DNA of 64,000 nucleotides from VRUE01 sp963844395 (GTDB taxonomy: Bacteria; Actinomycetota; Thermoleophilia; Solirubrobacterales; 70-9): NCBI GenBank assembly GCA_963844395.1, contig CAWJNX010000002.1, positions 620,001-684,000 on the forward strand, read 5' to 3'. Under the pieces are notes generated by a model that saw nothing but the letters and a program-made list of their open reading frames with translations, had not been told where the DNA came from and searched no databases. Shown here in pieces: positions 8,199-15,590 of the stretch; the first letter of the stretch is position 1; each line of letters begins with the position of its first letter. The position numbers were made by a program, and so were the translations under genes.

Positions 8199-9770
8199 CT
8201 ACTCGGCGGCAGGCGGCTCTGAGGAGAGGACGACGGCCGGCTCGATCGCCGCCGTCCTCGATGCCTGTTCGTGCAGCTCGTGGGCGGCGAAGATCTCGTC
8301 GAGGTCCTCGCGGGTAAGCGTCTCGCGCTCCAGCGCGTTGGCGGCGAGGTCGTCGAGGCACTCGCGGTTGGCGGCGAGCAGCGCCCGCGCCCGTCGGTAG
8401 GCCTCGCGGGCGAGGGTCATGGCGGCTACGTCAACGTCGCGGCGGGTGCGATCCGAGAGCGCGTAGTCGCCGGTCGGCAGGGCGATCGGCGGCGCCCCGT
8501 CGGCGTCCAGCGCCACGCCCATCCCGAACTCGGCGACCATCTGGCGGCAGACCATGTGGACGCGGGCGAGGTCGTCGACCGCCCCGGAGTAAGAGTGGTG
8601 CAGCACCTCCTCCTCGGCGGCGCGGCCGCCCAGCAGGGTGACCAGCTCGTCGAGCAGCTCCTCGCGCGACTTCAGGTAGGTGTCCTCCTTCGGCGAGTGG
8701 GCGACGAAGCCCAGCGCCGGCCCGCGCGGCACGATGCTGAGGATCTCCGGTGGGTCCAGCCCCAGCAGGCGGCGGCAGAGGGCGTGGCCGGCCTCGTGGT
8801 AGGCGACGATCCGGCGCTCCTGCTGGGTCAGCCGCCGCGCCTGCTGCGAGCCGACCGACTGGCGCAGCAGCGCCTCGTCGAGGTCCTCGCGCGCCGTCGC
8901 GTCTCGTCCCGCCCGCCCGGCGATGATCGCCGCCTCGTTGAGGGCGTTGGCGAGCTGGGCGCCGGTCATCCCGGTCGTCTTGCGCGCCACGTCGGTCAGA
9001 TCAAGGTCGGGGGCCAGTGGCTTGCCCTTGGCGTGGGCGCGCAGGATCGCCTCGCGCCCGTCGCGATCGGGTGGCGCGACCAGCACCTGGCGGTCAAAGC
9101 GCCCCGGCCGCAGCAGCGCCTTGTCGAGCTTGTCGACGTAGTTGGAGGCGGCGATCACGATCACCGTCCCCGGATCGCGCTCGAAGCCGTCCAGCTCGAC
9201 CAGGAGCTGGTTGAGCGCCTGCTCGCGCTCGCTGGAGCCACCGTCGCCACCGCCGCCGCTGCGGGCGCCGCCGACGGCGTCGAGCTCGTCGATAAAGATC
9301 ACCGCCCGCCCGGACTTGCGCGCCTCTTTGAACAGGCGTCGGATCCGCGCCGCGCCCCTGCCGACGAACATCTCGACGAAGCTCGAGCCCGAGGCTGAGA
9401 AGAAATCAACCCCGGCCTGGGCTGCGACCGCGCGCGCCAGCATCGTCTTGCCGGTCCCCGGCGGCCCGAAGAGCAGCACGCCGCGGGGCGGCTGCGCCCC
9501 CAAGGCGGCGAAACGGTCCGGATCGCGCAGCCAGGCGGCGACGTCCAACAGCTCGTCCTTGGCGGCGTCGACCCCCTGCACCTCCTCCCAGAGGACGGGC
9601 TTCGTCTTGCTCGCCTTCACCGTCTCCGGCTTGGTCGCCCCCAGCGTGCCGCGCAGCAGCGTCACGAAGACGGCCAGCAAGCAAAGCATGAAGAAGACCC
9701 CGAAGACCGGGTACCAGTCGAAGAAGAATTCTTTGATGTCGGTGGTCTGGAGCGCTAGGACTAGGTGCAT
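8199..9770 (-). CDS. FtsH-like membrane AAA+ zinc metalloprotease lacking the periplasmic domain
   Basis: A 523-residue protein with one transmembrane helix (about 21-40), then the FtsH AAA+ core: Walker A GPPGTGKT at 102-109, Walker B FIDELDAVG, an SRH with RPGRFDRQVLV, and the zinc-protease motif HEAGH at 325-329. The family normally exceeds 600 residues, with two membrane helices flanking an extracytoplasmic domain. Here the first helix and that domain are absent and the N-terminus is only about 20 residues. The ATPase and protease sites look intact, so it should unfold and degrade proteins at the inner face of the membrane. It is a second-type FtsH rather than the housekeeping copy (inference). 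An FHA regulator gene lies upstream and a DUF2236 gene downstream, all on one strand. Confidence 0.9.
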   Translation of the reverse strand: MHLVLALQTTDIKEFFFDWYPVFGVFFMLCLLAVFVTLLRGTLGATKPETVKASKTKPVLWEEVQGVDAAKDELLDVAAWLRDPDRFAALGAQPPRGVLLFGPPGTGKTMLARAVAAQAGVDFFSASGSSFVEMFVGRGAARIRRLFKEARKSGRAVIFIDELDAVGGARSGGGGDGGSSEREQALNQLLVELDGFERDPGTVIVIAASNYVDKLDKALLRPGRFDRQVLVAPPDRDGREAILRAHAKGKPLAPDLDLTDVARKTTGMTGAQLANALNEAAIIAGRAGRDATAREDLDEALLRQSVGSQQARRLTQQERRIVAYHEAGHALCRRLLGLDPPEILSIVPRGPALGFVAHSPKEDTYLKSREELLDELVTLLGGRAAEEEVLHHSYSGAVDDLARVHMVCRQMVAEFGMGVALDADGAPPIALPTGDYALSDRTRRDVDVAAMTLAREAYRRARALLAANRECLDDLAANALERETLTREDLDEIFAAHELHEQASRTAAIEPAVVLSSEPPAAE

Positions 9771-9826
9771 GGATCCCCGTCGGTCGTCGGGCTTTGCTCA
9801 GGGCGGCGATTCGTCCCTTCTAGGAG

Positions 9827-9836
9827 TGTCCGGACA
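9827..9836. promoter_or_regulatory. Palindrome upstream of the FtsH-like gene
   Basis: A perfect 10-bp palindrome TGTCCGGACA lies 57 bases upstream of the FtsH-like start. It could be an operator half-pair, but no regulator is known and a 10-bp palindrome may be chance in GC-rich DNA. Confidence 0.25.
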
Positions 9837-9884
9837 TATCGCCCACGCTCCAATCGCACATCTGTCCGGGGTGGGGTCTTGCAG

Positions 9885-10559
9885 TCAGAGGTCGCGGCGG
9901 CTGACCACGCCACTCTGCAGGGCGCGCTCGACCAGGGCGACGCGCTTGCTGTTCTGCGGCAGGTCCCCGACCCCGAGCTTCTCGAAGAGGGCACGCATGT
10001 GGGTCTTGACCGCGTCGACACTGAGATGCAGCTCCTTGGCGATCGCCTGGTTGGTGGCCGGGGTCGCGAAGGGCGATTCGTCCTTGAAGGGCCGGCAGAG
10101 GGCGAGCAGGACGCGGCGCTGCCCGGGGGAGACGGTGGCCGCGGCGGTCACCTGGCTCGCTGCGACCGTGGCTTCGGGGGCGCCCTCGCCGGGGCGGCGG
10201 AAGAGGACGGTGGTGCGGCCGAAGCGCAGCGTGTCGCCGTCGCGCAGGCGGCGGCGGCCGTTAACCCGCCCCTCGCCGACGAAGGAGCCGTTGCGGGAGA
10301 GGCCGTCGTCGAGCAGGGTGCACTCGTCGCGCACCACCTCGATCTGGGCGTGCAGCGCCGAGACCTCCTCGTCCCAGTCGAGCCGCAGGTCGGCCGACTC
10401 GCCGCGCCCCACCCAGAGCGCGGTGGTCCCCTCCTCGACGACAACGATCCGCTGCTCGCCGTCCTCACAGCGGTAGACGAGAAAGGGACGCCCACCGCGT
10501 TCGGCCTCGATCTGGGCCTTCAGCTCTGGTGCGCTGGTTGAGCGTGGATCCGGGCTCAC
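9885..10559 (-). CDS. FHA-domain protein with C-terminal helix-turn-helix
   Basis: A 224-residue protein. Residues about 45-120 form a forkhead-associated domain (LWVGRGESADLRLDWDEEVSALHAQI, LSRNGSFVGEGRV), which binds phosphothreonine peptides. The region 140-220 is a winged/LuxR-like DNA-binding domain (ATNQAIAKELHLSVDAVKTHMRALFEKLGV). The architecture suggests a transcription factor controlled by a Ser/Thr kinase; no kinase gene is in the window. It precedes the FtsH-like gene on the same strand with a 114-base gap that contains a palindrome, so it could regulate that gene. Confidence 0.85.
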   Translation of the reverse strand: MSPDPRSTSAPELKAQIEAERGGRPFLVYRCEDGEQRIVVVEEGTTALWVGRGESADLRLDWDEEVSALHAQIEVVRDECTLLDDGLSRNGSFVGEGRVNGRRRLRDGDTLRFGRTTVLFRRPGEGAPEATVAASQVTAAATVSPGQRRVLLALCRPFKDESPFATPATNQAIAKELHLSVDAVKTHMRALFEKLGVGDLPQNSKRVALVERALQSGVVSRRDL

Positions 10560-10586
10560 GGCCTGATCCTACGGCCGCCTGAAACA

Positions 10587-10614
10587 ACCAGGCCCCGCCG
10601 TAGCGGGGCCTGGT
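10587..10614 (-). terminator. Strong intrinsic terminator after the MBL-fold gene
   Basis: A perfect 12-bp GC-rich stem ACCAGGCCCCGC/GCGGGGCCTGGT closes a 4-base loop. Read on the minus strand it is followed by TGTTTC, a weak U tract. It lies between the MBL gene (ends at 10689) and the FHA gene (starts at 10559), so it separates these two same-strand units. Confidence 0.75.
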
Positions 10615-10688
10615 CGTACCTATGGGAGTGTCGGAGGCTTACCCCGCTCGCCGGCGACTAAACCTCCGGCCACGGTCGAATTCTCAGA

Positions 10689-11435
10689 TCAGCCGCGCTC
10701 GACCTGGGAGCCGCCCACGATCGCCTCGAGGCCGTCGTCGCCGAAGACGATCCAAGCCTTGTTGCCGCCGTCGTAGTCGGGCGCCCAGAGCTTCAAAGTT
10801 GCCGGCCGTCCCCAGACCGTGCACAGCTCGTCACCGGTCGTCTCAAGGCCGCGCCAGATCCGCACGAAGGGGTTGCCCTCCCACTCGGCGCCGATCGTGG
10901 TCGGCTCGCGGTGGCCGGGGTGGACCCGCGTGTCCGGTGGCAGCTCCATCAACCGCATCACCGAGGACTGGAGGTCGGCGAAGCCGCTCGCTCCCGGGGC
11001 CATCGTCCCGCCCACGGTTCCCTTGAAGAGGACGTCAGCGGTGAAAACGTCGCCGCCGTTGATGAGGAAGGCGACGTGGCCGGCTGCGTGTCCGGGGGTC
11101 GCGATCGCCTCGATCTCGAGCCCTCCCGTCGTCAGCTTCTCGCCGTCGGCGAGCGTGGTCTGGACGTCCTCCGTCATTTCGGCTGCCGCTTCCGGGTGGG
11201 CGACCAGCGGCGGGCCGCCGAGCCCCTCGCGCGCCTCGACCAGACCCGCGACGTGGTCGCCGTGGGGATGGGTGACGAGCAGGTGCGTGATCTCGATCCC
11301 GTCCCGCTCGGCGCGCTCCAGCAGCGGGCCCAGCTCGTCGTTGCCGTCGATCAGCACCCCTTTGCCGCCGGCTTCATCGGCGACGAGATAGGCGTTGGAC
11401 AGCCAGATCGGGTTCTCGGTCCGCTCGACGATCAA
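10689..11435 (-). CDS. Metallo-beta-lactamase-fold hydrolase
   Basis: A 248-residue protein with the MBL signature THPHGDH at residues 55-61, GHAAGHVAF at about 114-122, the bridging Asp in VFTADVLFKG and the HPGHREPT histidine near 170. This is the glyoxalase-II/hydroxyacylglutathione-hydrolase-like subgroup that binds two metals. It is cytoplasmic, with no signal peptide. The substrate is probably a thioester, by analogy only. It is a single-gene unit with its own terminator downstream. Confidence 0.9.
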   Translation of the reverse strand: MIVERTENPIWLSNAYLVADEAGGKGVLIDGNDELGPLLERAERDGIEITHLLVTHPHGDHVAGLVEAREGLGGPPLVAHPEAAAEMTEDVQTTLADGEKLTTGGLEIEAIATPGHAAGHVAFLINGGDVFTADVLFKGTVGGTMAPGASGFADLQSSVMRLMELPPDTRVHPGHREPTTIGAEWEGNPFVRIWRGLETTGDELCTVWGRPATLKLWAPDYDGGNKAWIVFGDDGLEAIVGGSQVERG

Positions 11436-11584
11436 GGCAGCTGCATCGTAGCCGTACGCCGGAGGGGCGATCCGGCCTGGGTATTGCTGTGTATATCGGC
11501 TCTACCCATGTCGTTCCGCGCGAGCTACCGTGATCGTCAGGTGACTGCAGCGAAGCCCTACGAGACAGATCCGGGTCCCGCCCC

Positions 11585-12628
11585 TTGAGCAAGCGCCCGG
11601 TGGGGGCGCTTGCGGGCATAGCCATGATCCTCCTCCTCGCCGCTCCGGCGGCAGGGGCGACGGGAGCGCGAGACGTCGTGGTCGGCGCGCCGAGTGCGGC
11701 GGCGGCCCGCATCTCGGCCGCCGCCTCGACCGGTCGCTATCCGGTCAACGACGGCAGCGGCGCGACGATTGCGGTCGCCGTGACCCCCGCCTGCCAGGCG
11801 TGGTGCGGCGCCGCGGACCCGCAGCGGATCGCCAACTCCGTCGGCACGCTGATCCACGGGCCGGAGATCGAGCTGCTCACGGTCCAGCTCGACGCGCCGT
11901 TCCAGATCGAGTTCGATTGCGGCTACGGCGCCCAGGCTTGCTACTACCCCGACGAGGACAAGATCGTCCTCAGCGGCAACGACACGCCGTCCGATGACGG
12001 CGCCAGCCGCGACTTCGTCCTTGCCCACGAGTACGGGCACCACGTTGCCAACCACAGGCAAAGCCCGGCGCCATTCCCCGCGGCAATCGATTGGGGGACG
12101 CCGCGCTGGTCGAGCCACGAGCAGATATGCCAGGCTCATCGGCGCGGCGCCCTCTCACCGGGCGACGAGGAACTGCGCTACTACGAGAATCCCGGCGAGG
12201 CCTTCGCGGAGGCTTTCGCGCGCTACCGGTTCCCCAGGAGCGACACGAGCTGGAAGTGGCCGAAGTCCCTGCTGCCGGACCGGCATGCCTTCGAGGCGAT
12301 CCGCAAGGACACGCTCGATCCGTGGCTCGGCCGCGCCAGCTTCCGGCTCGCCGGCCAGGCCGCGTCCGGCCAGCGGGGCGGCGTCGCGAAGTCGTTCCGC
12401 ACACCGCTAGATGGAACGGTCAGCCTGCAGCCCGCCGGCGAGCTGGCCCGCCGCTACCGCCTGAGCCTCTGGAGCACCTCCGGCCACGTCCTCCGCACCT
12501 CGCGGCATGGCCTCAGCCTGCGCCGCCGCCTCAACTTCACGGTCTGCGGCCAGTCCCGCCTGCGCGTCCAACTGGAGGCCAAGCACCGCTCCAATCCCCC
12601 CTTCAAGCTCCTGATCCAGCGACCCTGA
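11585..12628 (+). CDS. Secreted zinc metalloprotease-like protein (HEYGHH)
   Basis: The frame starts at TTG 11585 and encodes 347 residues. A signal peptide (SKRPVGALAGIAMILLLAAPAAGA) precedes a mature domain with the zincin motif HEYGHH at 148-153 and a plausible third-ligand region ENPGEAFAEAFARYRF about 60 residues later. Four or more cysteines (ACQAWCG, DCGYGAQACYY) suggest disulfides. The C-terminal 90 residues are basic and beta-rich and resemble a P/Hyp-like carbohydrate- or peptide-binding module. The family is not named; the zinc site is visible. It ends 35 bases before tRNA-Asp. Confidence 0.75.
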   Translation: MSKRPVGALAGIAMILLLAAPAAGATGARDVVVGAPSAAAARISAAASTGRYPVNDGSGATIAVAVTPACQAWCGAADPQRIANSVGTLIHGPEIELLTVQLDAPFQIEFDCGYGAQACYYPDEDKIVLSGNDTPSDDGASRDFVLAHEYGHHVANHRQSPAPFPAAIDWGTPRWSSHEQICQAHRRGALSPGDEELRYYENPGEAFAEAFARYRFPRSDTSWKWPKSLLPDRHAFEAIRKDTLDPWLGRASFRLAGQAASGQRGGVAKSFRTPLDGTVSLQPAGELARRYRLSLWSTSGHVLRTSRHGLSLRRRLNFTVCGQSRLRVQLEAKHRSNPPFKLLIQRP

Positions 12629-12663
12629 GATAATCCCCGCCCGGGCAGATCTAGCCCATCCCC

Positions 12664-12737
<74 letters not shown>

Positions 12738-13055
12738 CTAGTGTTGTTGTCCTGCGACATCTGTCTCCGATGTCCCGAGACACAACAGTTTGGCGAGCAA
12801 TGGTTCTTAGGCGGGCTTGGTTTCAGGCACTTGCCGCAAATCTCGCAGAGACGAGACCTGAACGAGTCGTCAACCTCCGACGTTCTTGTCCAGACATCTC
12901 AGGCGCGTCGAGGCTGACCGAGCAGCGGACCTGATAGCGCGGCAGCATGACGCCCTAACTGTCTTTCGCTGATTGCGGGGATCGAGACCACCGGTCGGCG
13001 TTGAAGTAGCAATTGACCTATCGTGTTCCTCGTAAGGACGTAGAGGTTCCTCAAG
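12738..13055. other. Leader region between tRNA-Asp and the TIR operon
   Basis: About 318 bases without a supported gene. It is visibly less GC-rich than the flanks and holds the left copy of a 13-bp direct repeat (12823-12835) whose partner lies just after the operon. The promoter of the TIR operon must be here; GTTCCTCGTAAGGACGTAGAGG lies just before the first gene and provides a GAGG ribosome site. Confidence 0.5.
12823..12835 (+). repeat. Direct repeat flanking the TIR-caspase-OLD operon, left copy
   Basis: TCAGGCACTTGCC occurs here and identically at 18023-18035, 5.2 kb away, enclosing the operon. The preceding bases are also similar (CGGGCTTGGTT here, CGGGCCGGGTT there). The right copy forms one arm of a hairpin and the left does not. 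It could be an attachment-site remnant or chance. Confidence 0.35.
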
Positions 13056-13448
13056 ATGGCGCAGAGGATGGCACGGGAAAAGATCGTATTTATTGCCTTT
13101 GCTAAGGAGGACGAGCGGATCCGCAACCTTTTCACCGGCCAGAAAGTGCACCCCCGAACTCCGTTCAAGTTCACCGACATGTCGGTGAAGAGACCGTACG
13201 ACAGCGCCTGGAAAACCAGGACCCGGGCGAGGATTCGCCGCAGCGATGGAGTCATCGTCCTGGTCTCGTCCTCGACCCGGCAAGCCAAGGGCCAGCTCTG
13301 GGAGATCGAATGCGCGCGTGATGAGGGCAAGGCGATCCGCGGTTTTTGGATCGAGAAGGGCTACCGCACCAAGCCGCGGGCCATGGGCAGCGCGGCCTGT
13401 CGCAACTGGACCTGGACCAACGTCGCCAGATTCATCGACTCTCTCTAA
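13056..13448 (+). CDS. TIR-like domain protein 1 (ThsB / DUF1863 type)
   Basis: A 130-residue single-domain protein of the MTH538-like TIR family (PF08937), the family of ThsB in Thoeris defence. It shows the first strand EKIVFIAFAKEDE, a TPFKFTDMSVKR loop, the GVIVLVSSST strand and helix LWEIECA with the conserved Glu83 in the position of the NADase catalytic glutamate, then a Trp-rich end (RNWTWTNVARFIDSL). Such TIRs cleave NAD and make cyclic-ADP-ribose-type signals on phage infection. An ATG 12 bases downstream (13068) is an alternative start. It is the first gene of a same-strand run of six genes. Codon use is less GC-biased than in the neighbours, which suggests acquisition. Confidence 0.85.
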   Translation: MAQRMAREKIVFIAFAKEDERIRNLFTGQKVHPRTPFKFTDMSVKRPYDSAWKTRTRARIRRSDGVIVLVSSSTRQAKGQLWEIECARDEGKAIRGFWIEKGYRTKPRAMGSAACRNWTWTNVARFIDSL

Positions 13449-13480
13449 CGACCTCAGCGGCAAGAAAGGTAGGCGTCCTC

Positions 13481-13895
13481 GTGTCAGAACCACGCGCCTT
13501 TGTCAGCTTCGACTTCGACAACAACCAGACCGAGAAGGTGCTCTTTGCGGGGCAGGCGAAGAAGAGCTCGCCGACGCCGTTCACCGTGGAGGACTGGTCC
13601 TCAAAGAGCAGCCTCCCGCAGGCTACCTGGGAAGCGGAAATAAAGAAGAAGATTGGCGGCACCAACATGTGCATCGTCCTCGTCGGCCGCCACATCAGAA
13701 CCGCCGGGGGCGTCGCCAAGGAGGTGGCCATGGCGCTGAGCCAGGACGTTCCGGTGTTCGGCGTCTACGTTGAACGGGGCGGGTACGAGCAGCACCCTTC
13801 CCAATGGCCTACAGCGCAACCGAACCATTCGCTGGGACTGGAAATTGATCGCCGCGGCGGTCCGTCAAATGATGGGTGAGGGCAAGAACGCGTGA
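13481..13895 (+). CDS. TIR-like domain protein 2 (ThsB / DUF1863 type), C-terminal frameshift
   Basis: It starts at GTG 13481, preceded by GAAAGGTAGG as ribosome site, 32 bases after TIR 1. The first strand RAFVSFDFDNNQTEK, the FTVEDWSSKSSLPQATWEAEI region, MCIVLVGRHIRT and VAKEVAMAL (Glu81, candidate catalytic residue) define a second MTH538-like TIR. The frame as given ends at 13879 in an unfamily-like tail. Removing one base near 13796 (CACCCTTCCC) instead gives NGLQRNRTIRWDWKLIAAA and a stop at 13893-13895, exactly the Trp-containing C-terminal helix expected for the family and matching that of TIR 1. So either there is an indel error in the sequence or the second TIR is truncated. Confidence 0.8.
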
Positions 13896-13908
13896 CGGAT
13901 AGAGGCTG

Positions 13909-14868
13909 ATGAAGCGCGCTCTGCTGATCGGAATCGATGACTATGAGCGCTTCTCGGGACTCGACGGCTGCGTCAACGACGTCGAGGCGCTGGAGCCGCT
14001 GCTGGCGCGAAACGAGGATGATAGTCCCAACTTTCAATGCCAGACCCGGACCTCGACTTACGATGATGTCTCCCGCGACGGTCTACTCGGCGACGTTCAT
14101 GCCCTGTTCGGAACCTCGGCCGACGTAGCCCTCTTATATTACGCAGGCCACGGAGGTGGCAATCAGGACGGCAGCGACGTGACCCTAGTGGCCTGTGACG
14201 GCACCGAGGCGACACCAGGGATCGCGATGTCGGAGCTGATGGCGAAAGTGCGAGCCTCGCCGGTGCGAGAGATCGTCATCGTCCTTGACTGCTGCTTTTC
14301 TGGCGGGGCCGGGGGGGTGCCCCAACTCGGGCTGGCCGACGCCGCACTGCGCGAGGGGGTCTCGATCCTCACCGCTAGCCGCTCAGACGAGCCGGCGGCC
14401 GAGACTGAGAGCCACCGCGGCGCCTTCTCGGTCTTCCTCTGCGGCGGGCTCGACGGCGGCGCTGCGGACACCCTCGGCAAAGTCAGCGTCGCCGGCCTCT
14501 ACGCCTACCTCGACGAGGCCTTCGGCCCCTGGGATCAGCGGCCGGCCTTCAAGGCGAACCTGCAGAAGCTTGAGCCGTTGCGCATCTGTAGAGCGCCGGT
14601 CGCGTCCGCGGAGATGCGAAAGCTCCCCGAGCTCTTTCCCGCCGCCGAGGCCGAGTTTTCCCTCGACCCTTCTTTCGAGCCCACCGCCGATCCGAAGGAT
14701 GCCGACAACGAAGCCGTGCTGGGAGTGCTGCAACACTTCCGCGCTGCCCGCTTGGTCGAACCGGTGAACGCCGAGCATATGTACTTCGCAGCGATGGAAA
14801 GCAAGGCCTGCCGTCTGACGGCCCTAGGCCGCCTCTACTGGCACATGGCGAGCGAGAATCGCCTGTGA
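13909..14868 (+). CDS. Caspase-like protease (peptidase C14)
   Basis: A 319-residue protein with a caspase/metacaspase fold: first strand KRALLIGIDDYE, the catalytic histidine motif YYAGHGG (His81) and the cysteine motif DCCFSG, with Cys129 aligned to the Cys of metacaspase DSCHSG. The core ends near residue 235. The remaining 80 or so residues (LFPAAEAEFSLDPSF to the end) form a separate acidic then helical extension of unknown role. TIR plus caspase pairing is known from type IV Thoeris, where a TIR-made nucleotide switches on a caspase-like effector. By analogy this is an abortive-infection effector. Its TGA overlaps the start of the SLOG gene (GTGA). Confidence 0.9.
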   Translation: MKRALLIGIDDYERFSGLDGCVNDVEALEPLLARNEDDSPNFQCQTRTSTYDDVSRDGLLGDVHALFGTSADVALLYYAGHGGGNQDGSDVTLVACDGTEATPGIAMSELMAKVRASPVREIVIVLDCCFSGGAGGVPQLGLADAALREGVSILTASRSDEPAAETESHRGAFSVFLCGGLDGGAADTLGKVSVAGLYAYLDEAFGPWDQRPAFKANLQKLEPLRICRAPVASAEMRKLPELFPAAEAEFSLDPSFEPTADPKDADNEAVLGVLQHFRAARLVEPVNAEHMYFAAMESKACRLTALGRLYWHMASENRL

Positions 14869-15344
14869 GACACGTCGGTATCACGGGCCACCAGGATCTT
14901 GACGCCGGCACCGAGCAGCTGGTGCGGCACCGGCTCGCCGCGGAGCTTTCCAGGCGCTCCCCGATCTGCGGGGTCAGCTCCCTTGCCGAGGGCGCCGATC
15001 AGATCCTGGCCGAGGAGGCACTGGCCCAGGGCGGCAGCTTGATTGCGGTGATTCCGTGTGCTGGGTATGAAGCGGCCTTCGCCGCGCCGGCGGCACTGAC
15101 GCGCTATCGCGAGCTTAGGGACCTGGCCAGCAAGATCGTTGAGCTCGACTTCGAGACCCCGGGAGAGGACGCCTATTGGGCCGCCGGCAAGCGGGTGGTT
15201 GAGCTCTGCGAGGAGATGCTCGCAGTTTGGGACGGTGAGAAATCGGGTGGCCTCGGCGGCACTGCCGACGTCGTCGCCTTCGCGGAAGAACGAGGGACGC
15301 CGGTGCTGAGGATCTGGCCACCGGGATCGAGAAGGGGACGATGA
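14865..15344 (+). CDS. Stand-alone SLOG-family nucleotide-binding protein
   Basis: A 159-residue Rossmann-like protein starting at GTG 14865, overlapping the caspase stop by four bases. It begins with VGITGHQDLD, has ICGVSSLAEGADQILAEEAL, the IAVIPC strand and a late VWDG..GGLGGTADVVAFAEERG motif. This is the pattern of the SLOG superfamily (LOG/DprA/TRPM-like), whose members bind or cleave nucleotide-derived ligands. In type I Thoeris a SLOG domain of ThsA senses the TIR product. Here the domain is a separate protein, so it may be the sensor, a signal-processing enzyme or a dampener (inference). Its TGA overlaps the next ATG (ATGA). Confidence 0.75.
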   Translation: MRHVGITGHQDLDAGTEQLVRHRLAAELSRRSPICGVSSLAEGADQILAEEALAQGGSLIAVIPCAGYEAAFAAPAALTRYRELRDLASKIVELDFETPGEDAYWAAGKRVVELCEEMLAVWDGEKSGGLGGTADVVAFAEERGTPVLRIWPPGSRRGR

Positions 15345-15550
15345 GGATGGCCAACGAGCGCAAACCAGGCGGAGACTGGCCGGAATCGCCCTCGACCCTG
15401 GGAGTCGAGATCGGGTGCCCGCAGTCGATCACCCGGCCGCTGATCGGCGGGACGATCCTCGCCGCCCGGCAGCGTCGCGGGCCCCGCTACTACCTGCCGA
15501 AGGATGCAGTCAACGATCCCAAGGCCGCTGGCAATTCCGCCGAGACTTAG
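15341..15550 (+). CDS. Small unknown protein of the TIR-caspase operon
   Basis: A 69-residue protein translationally coupled to the SLOG gene by ATGA (an in-frame ATG two codons later is an alternative start). It is polar, with a mid-section GCPQSITRPLIGGTILAARQ and RGPRYYLP, and has no membrane segment or recognised domain. Its conserved position between sensor and nuclease genes makes it a component candidate (inhibitor, adaptor or protease substrate), but no function can be assigned. Confidence 0.6.
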   Translation: MRMANERKPGGDWPESPSTLGVEIGCPQSITRPLIGGTILAARQRRGPRYYLPKDAVNDPKAAGNSAET

Positions 15551-15590
15551 GCAACGGCCAGAGCGCCAATCGACAGAGGGAGAAAGAGCC

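Noticed and set aside
12870..13493. Long minus-strand ORF antisense to TIR 1
   Set aside because: No start context or family. The TIR frame on the plus strand has clear motifs.
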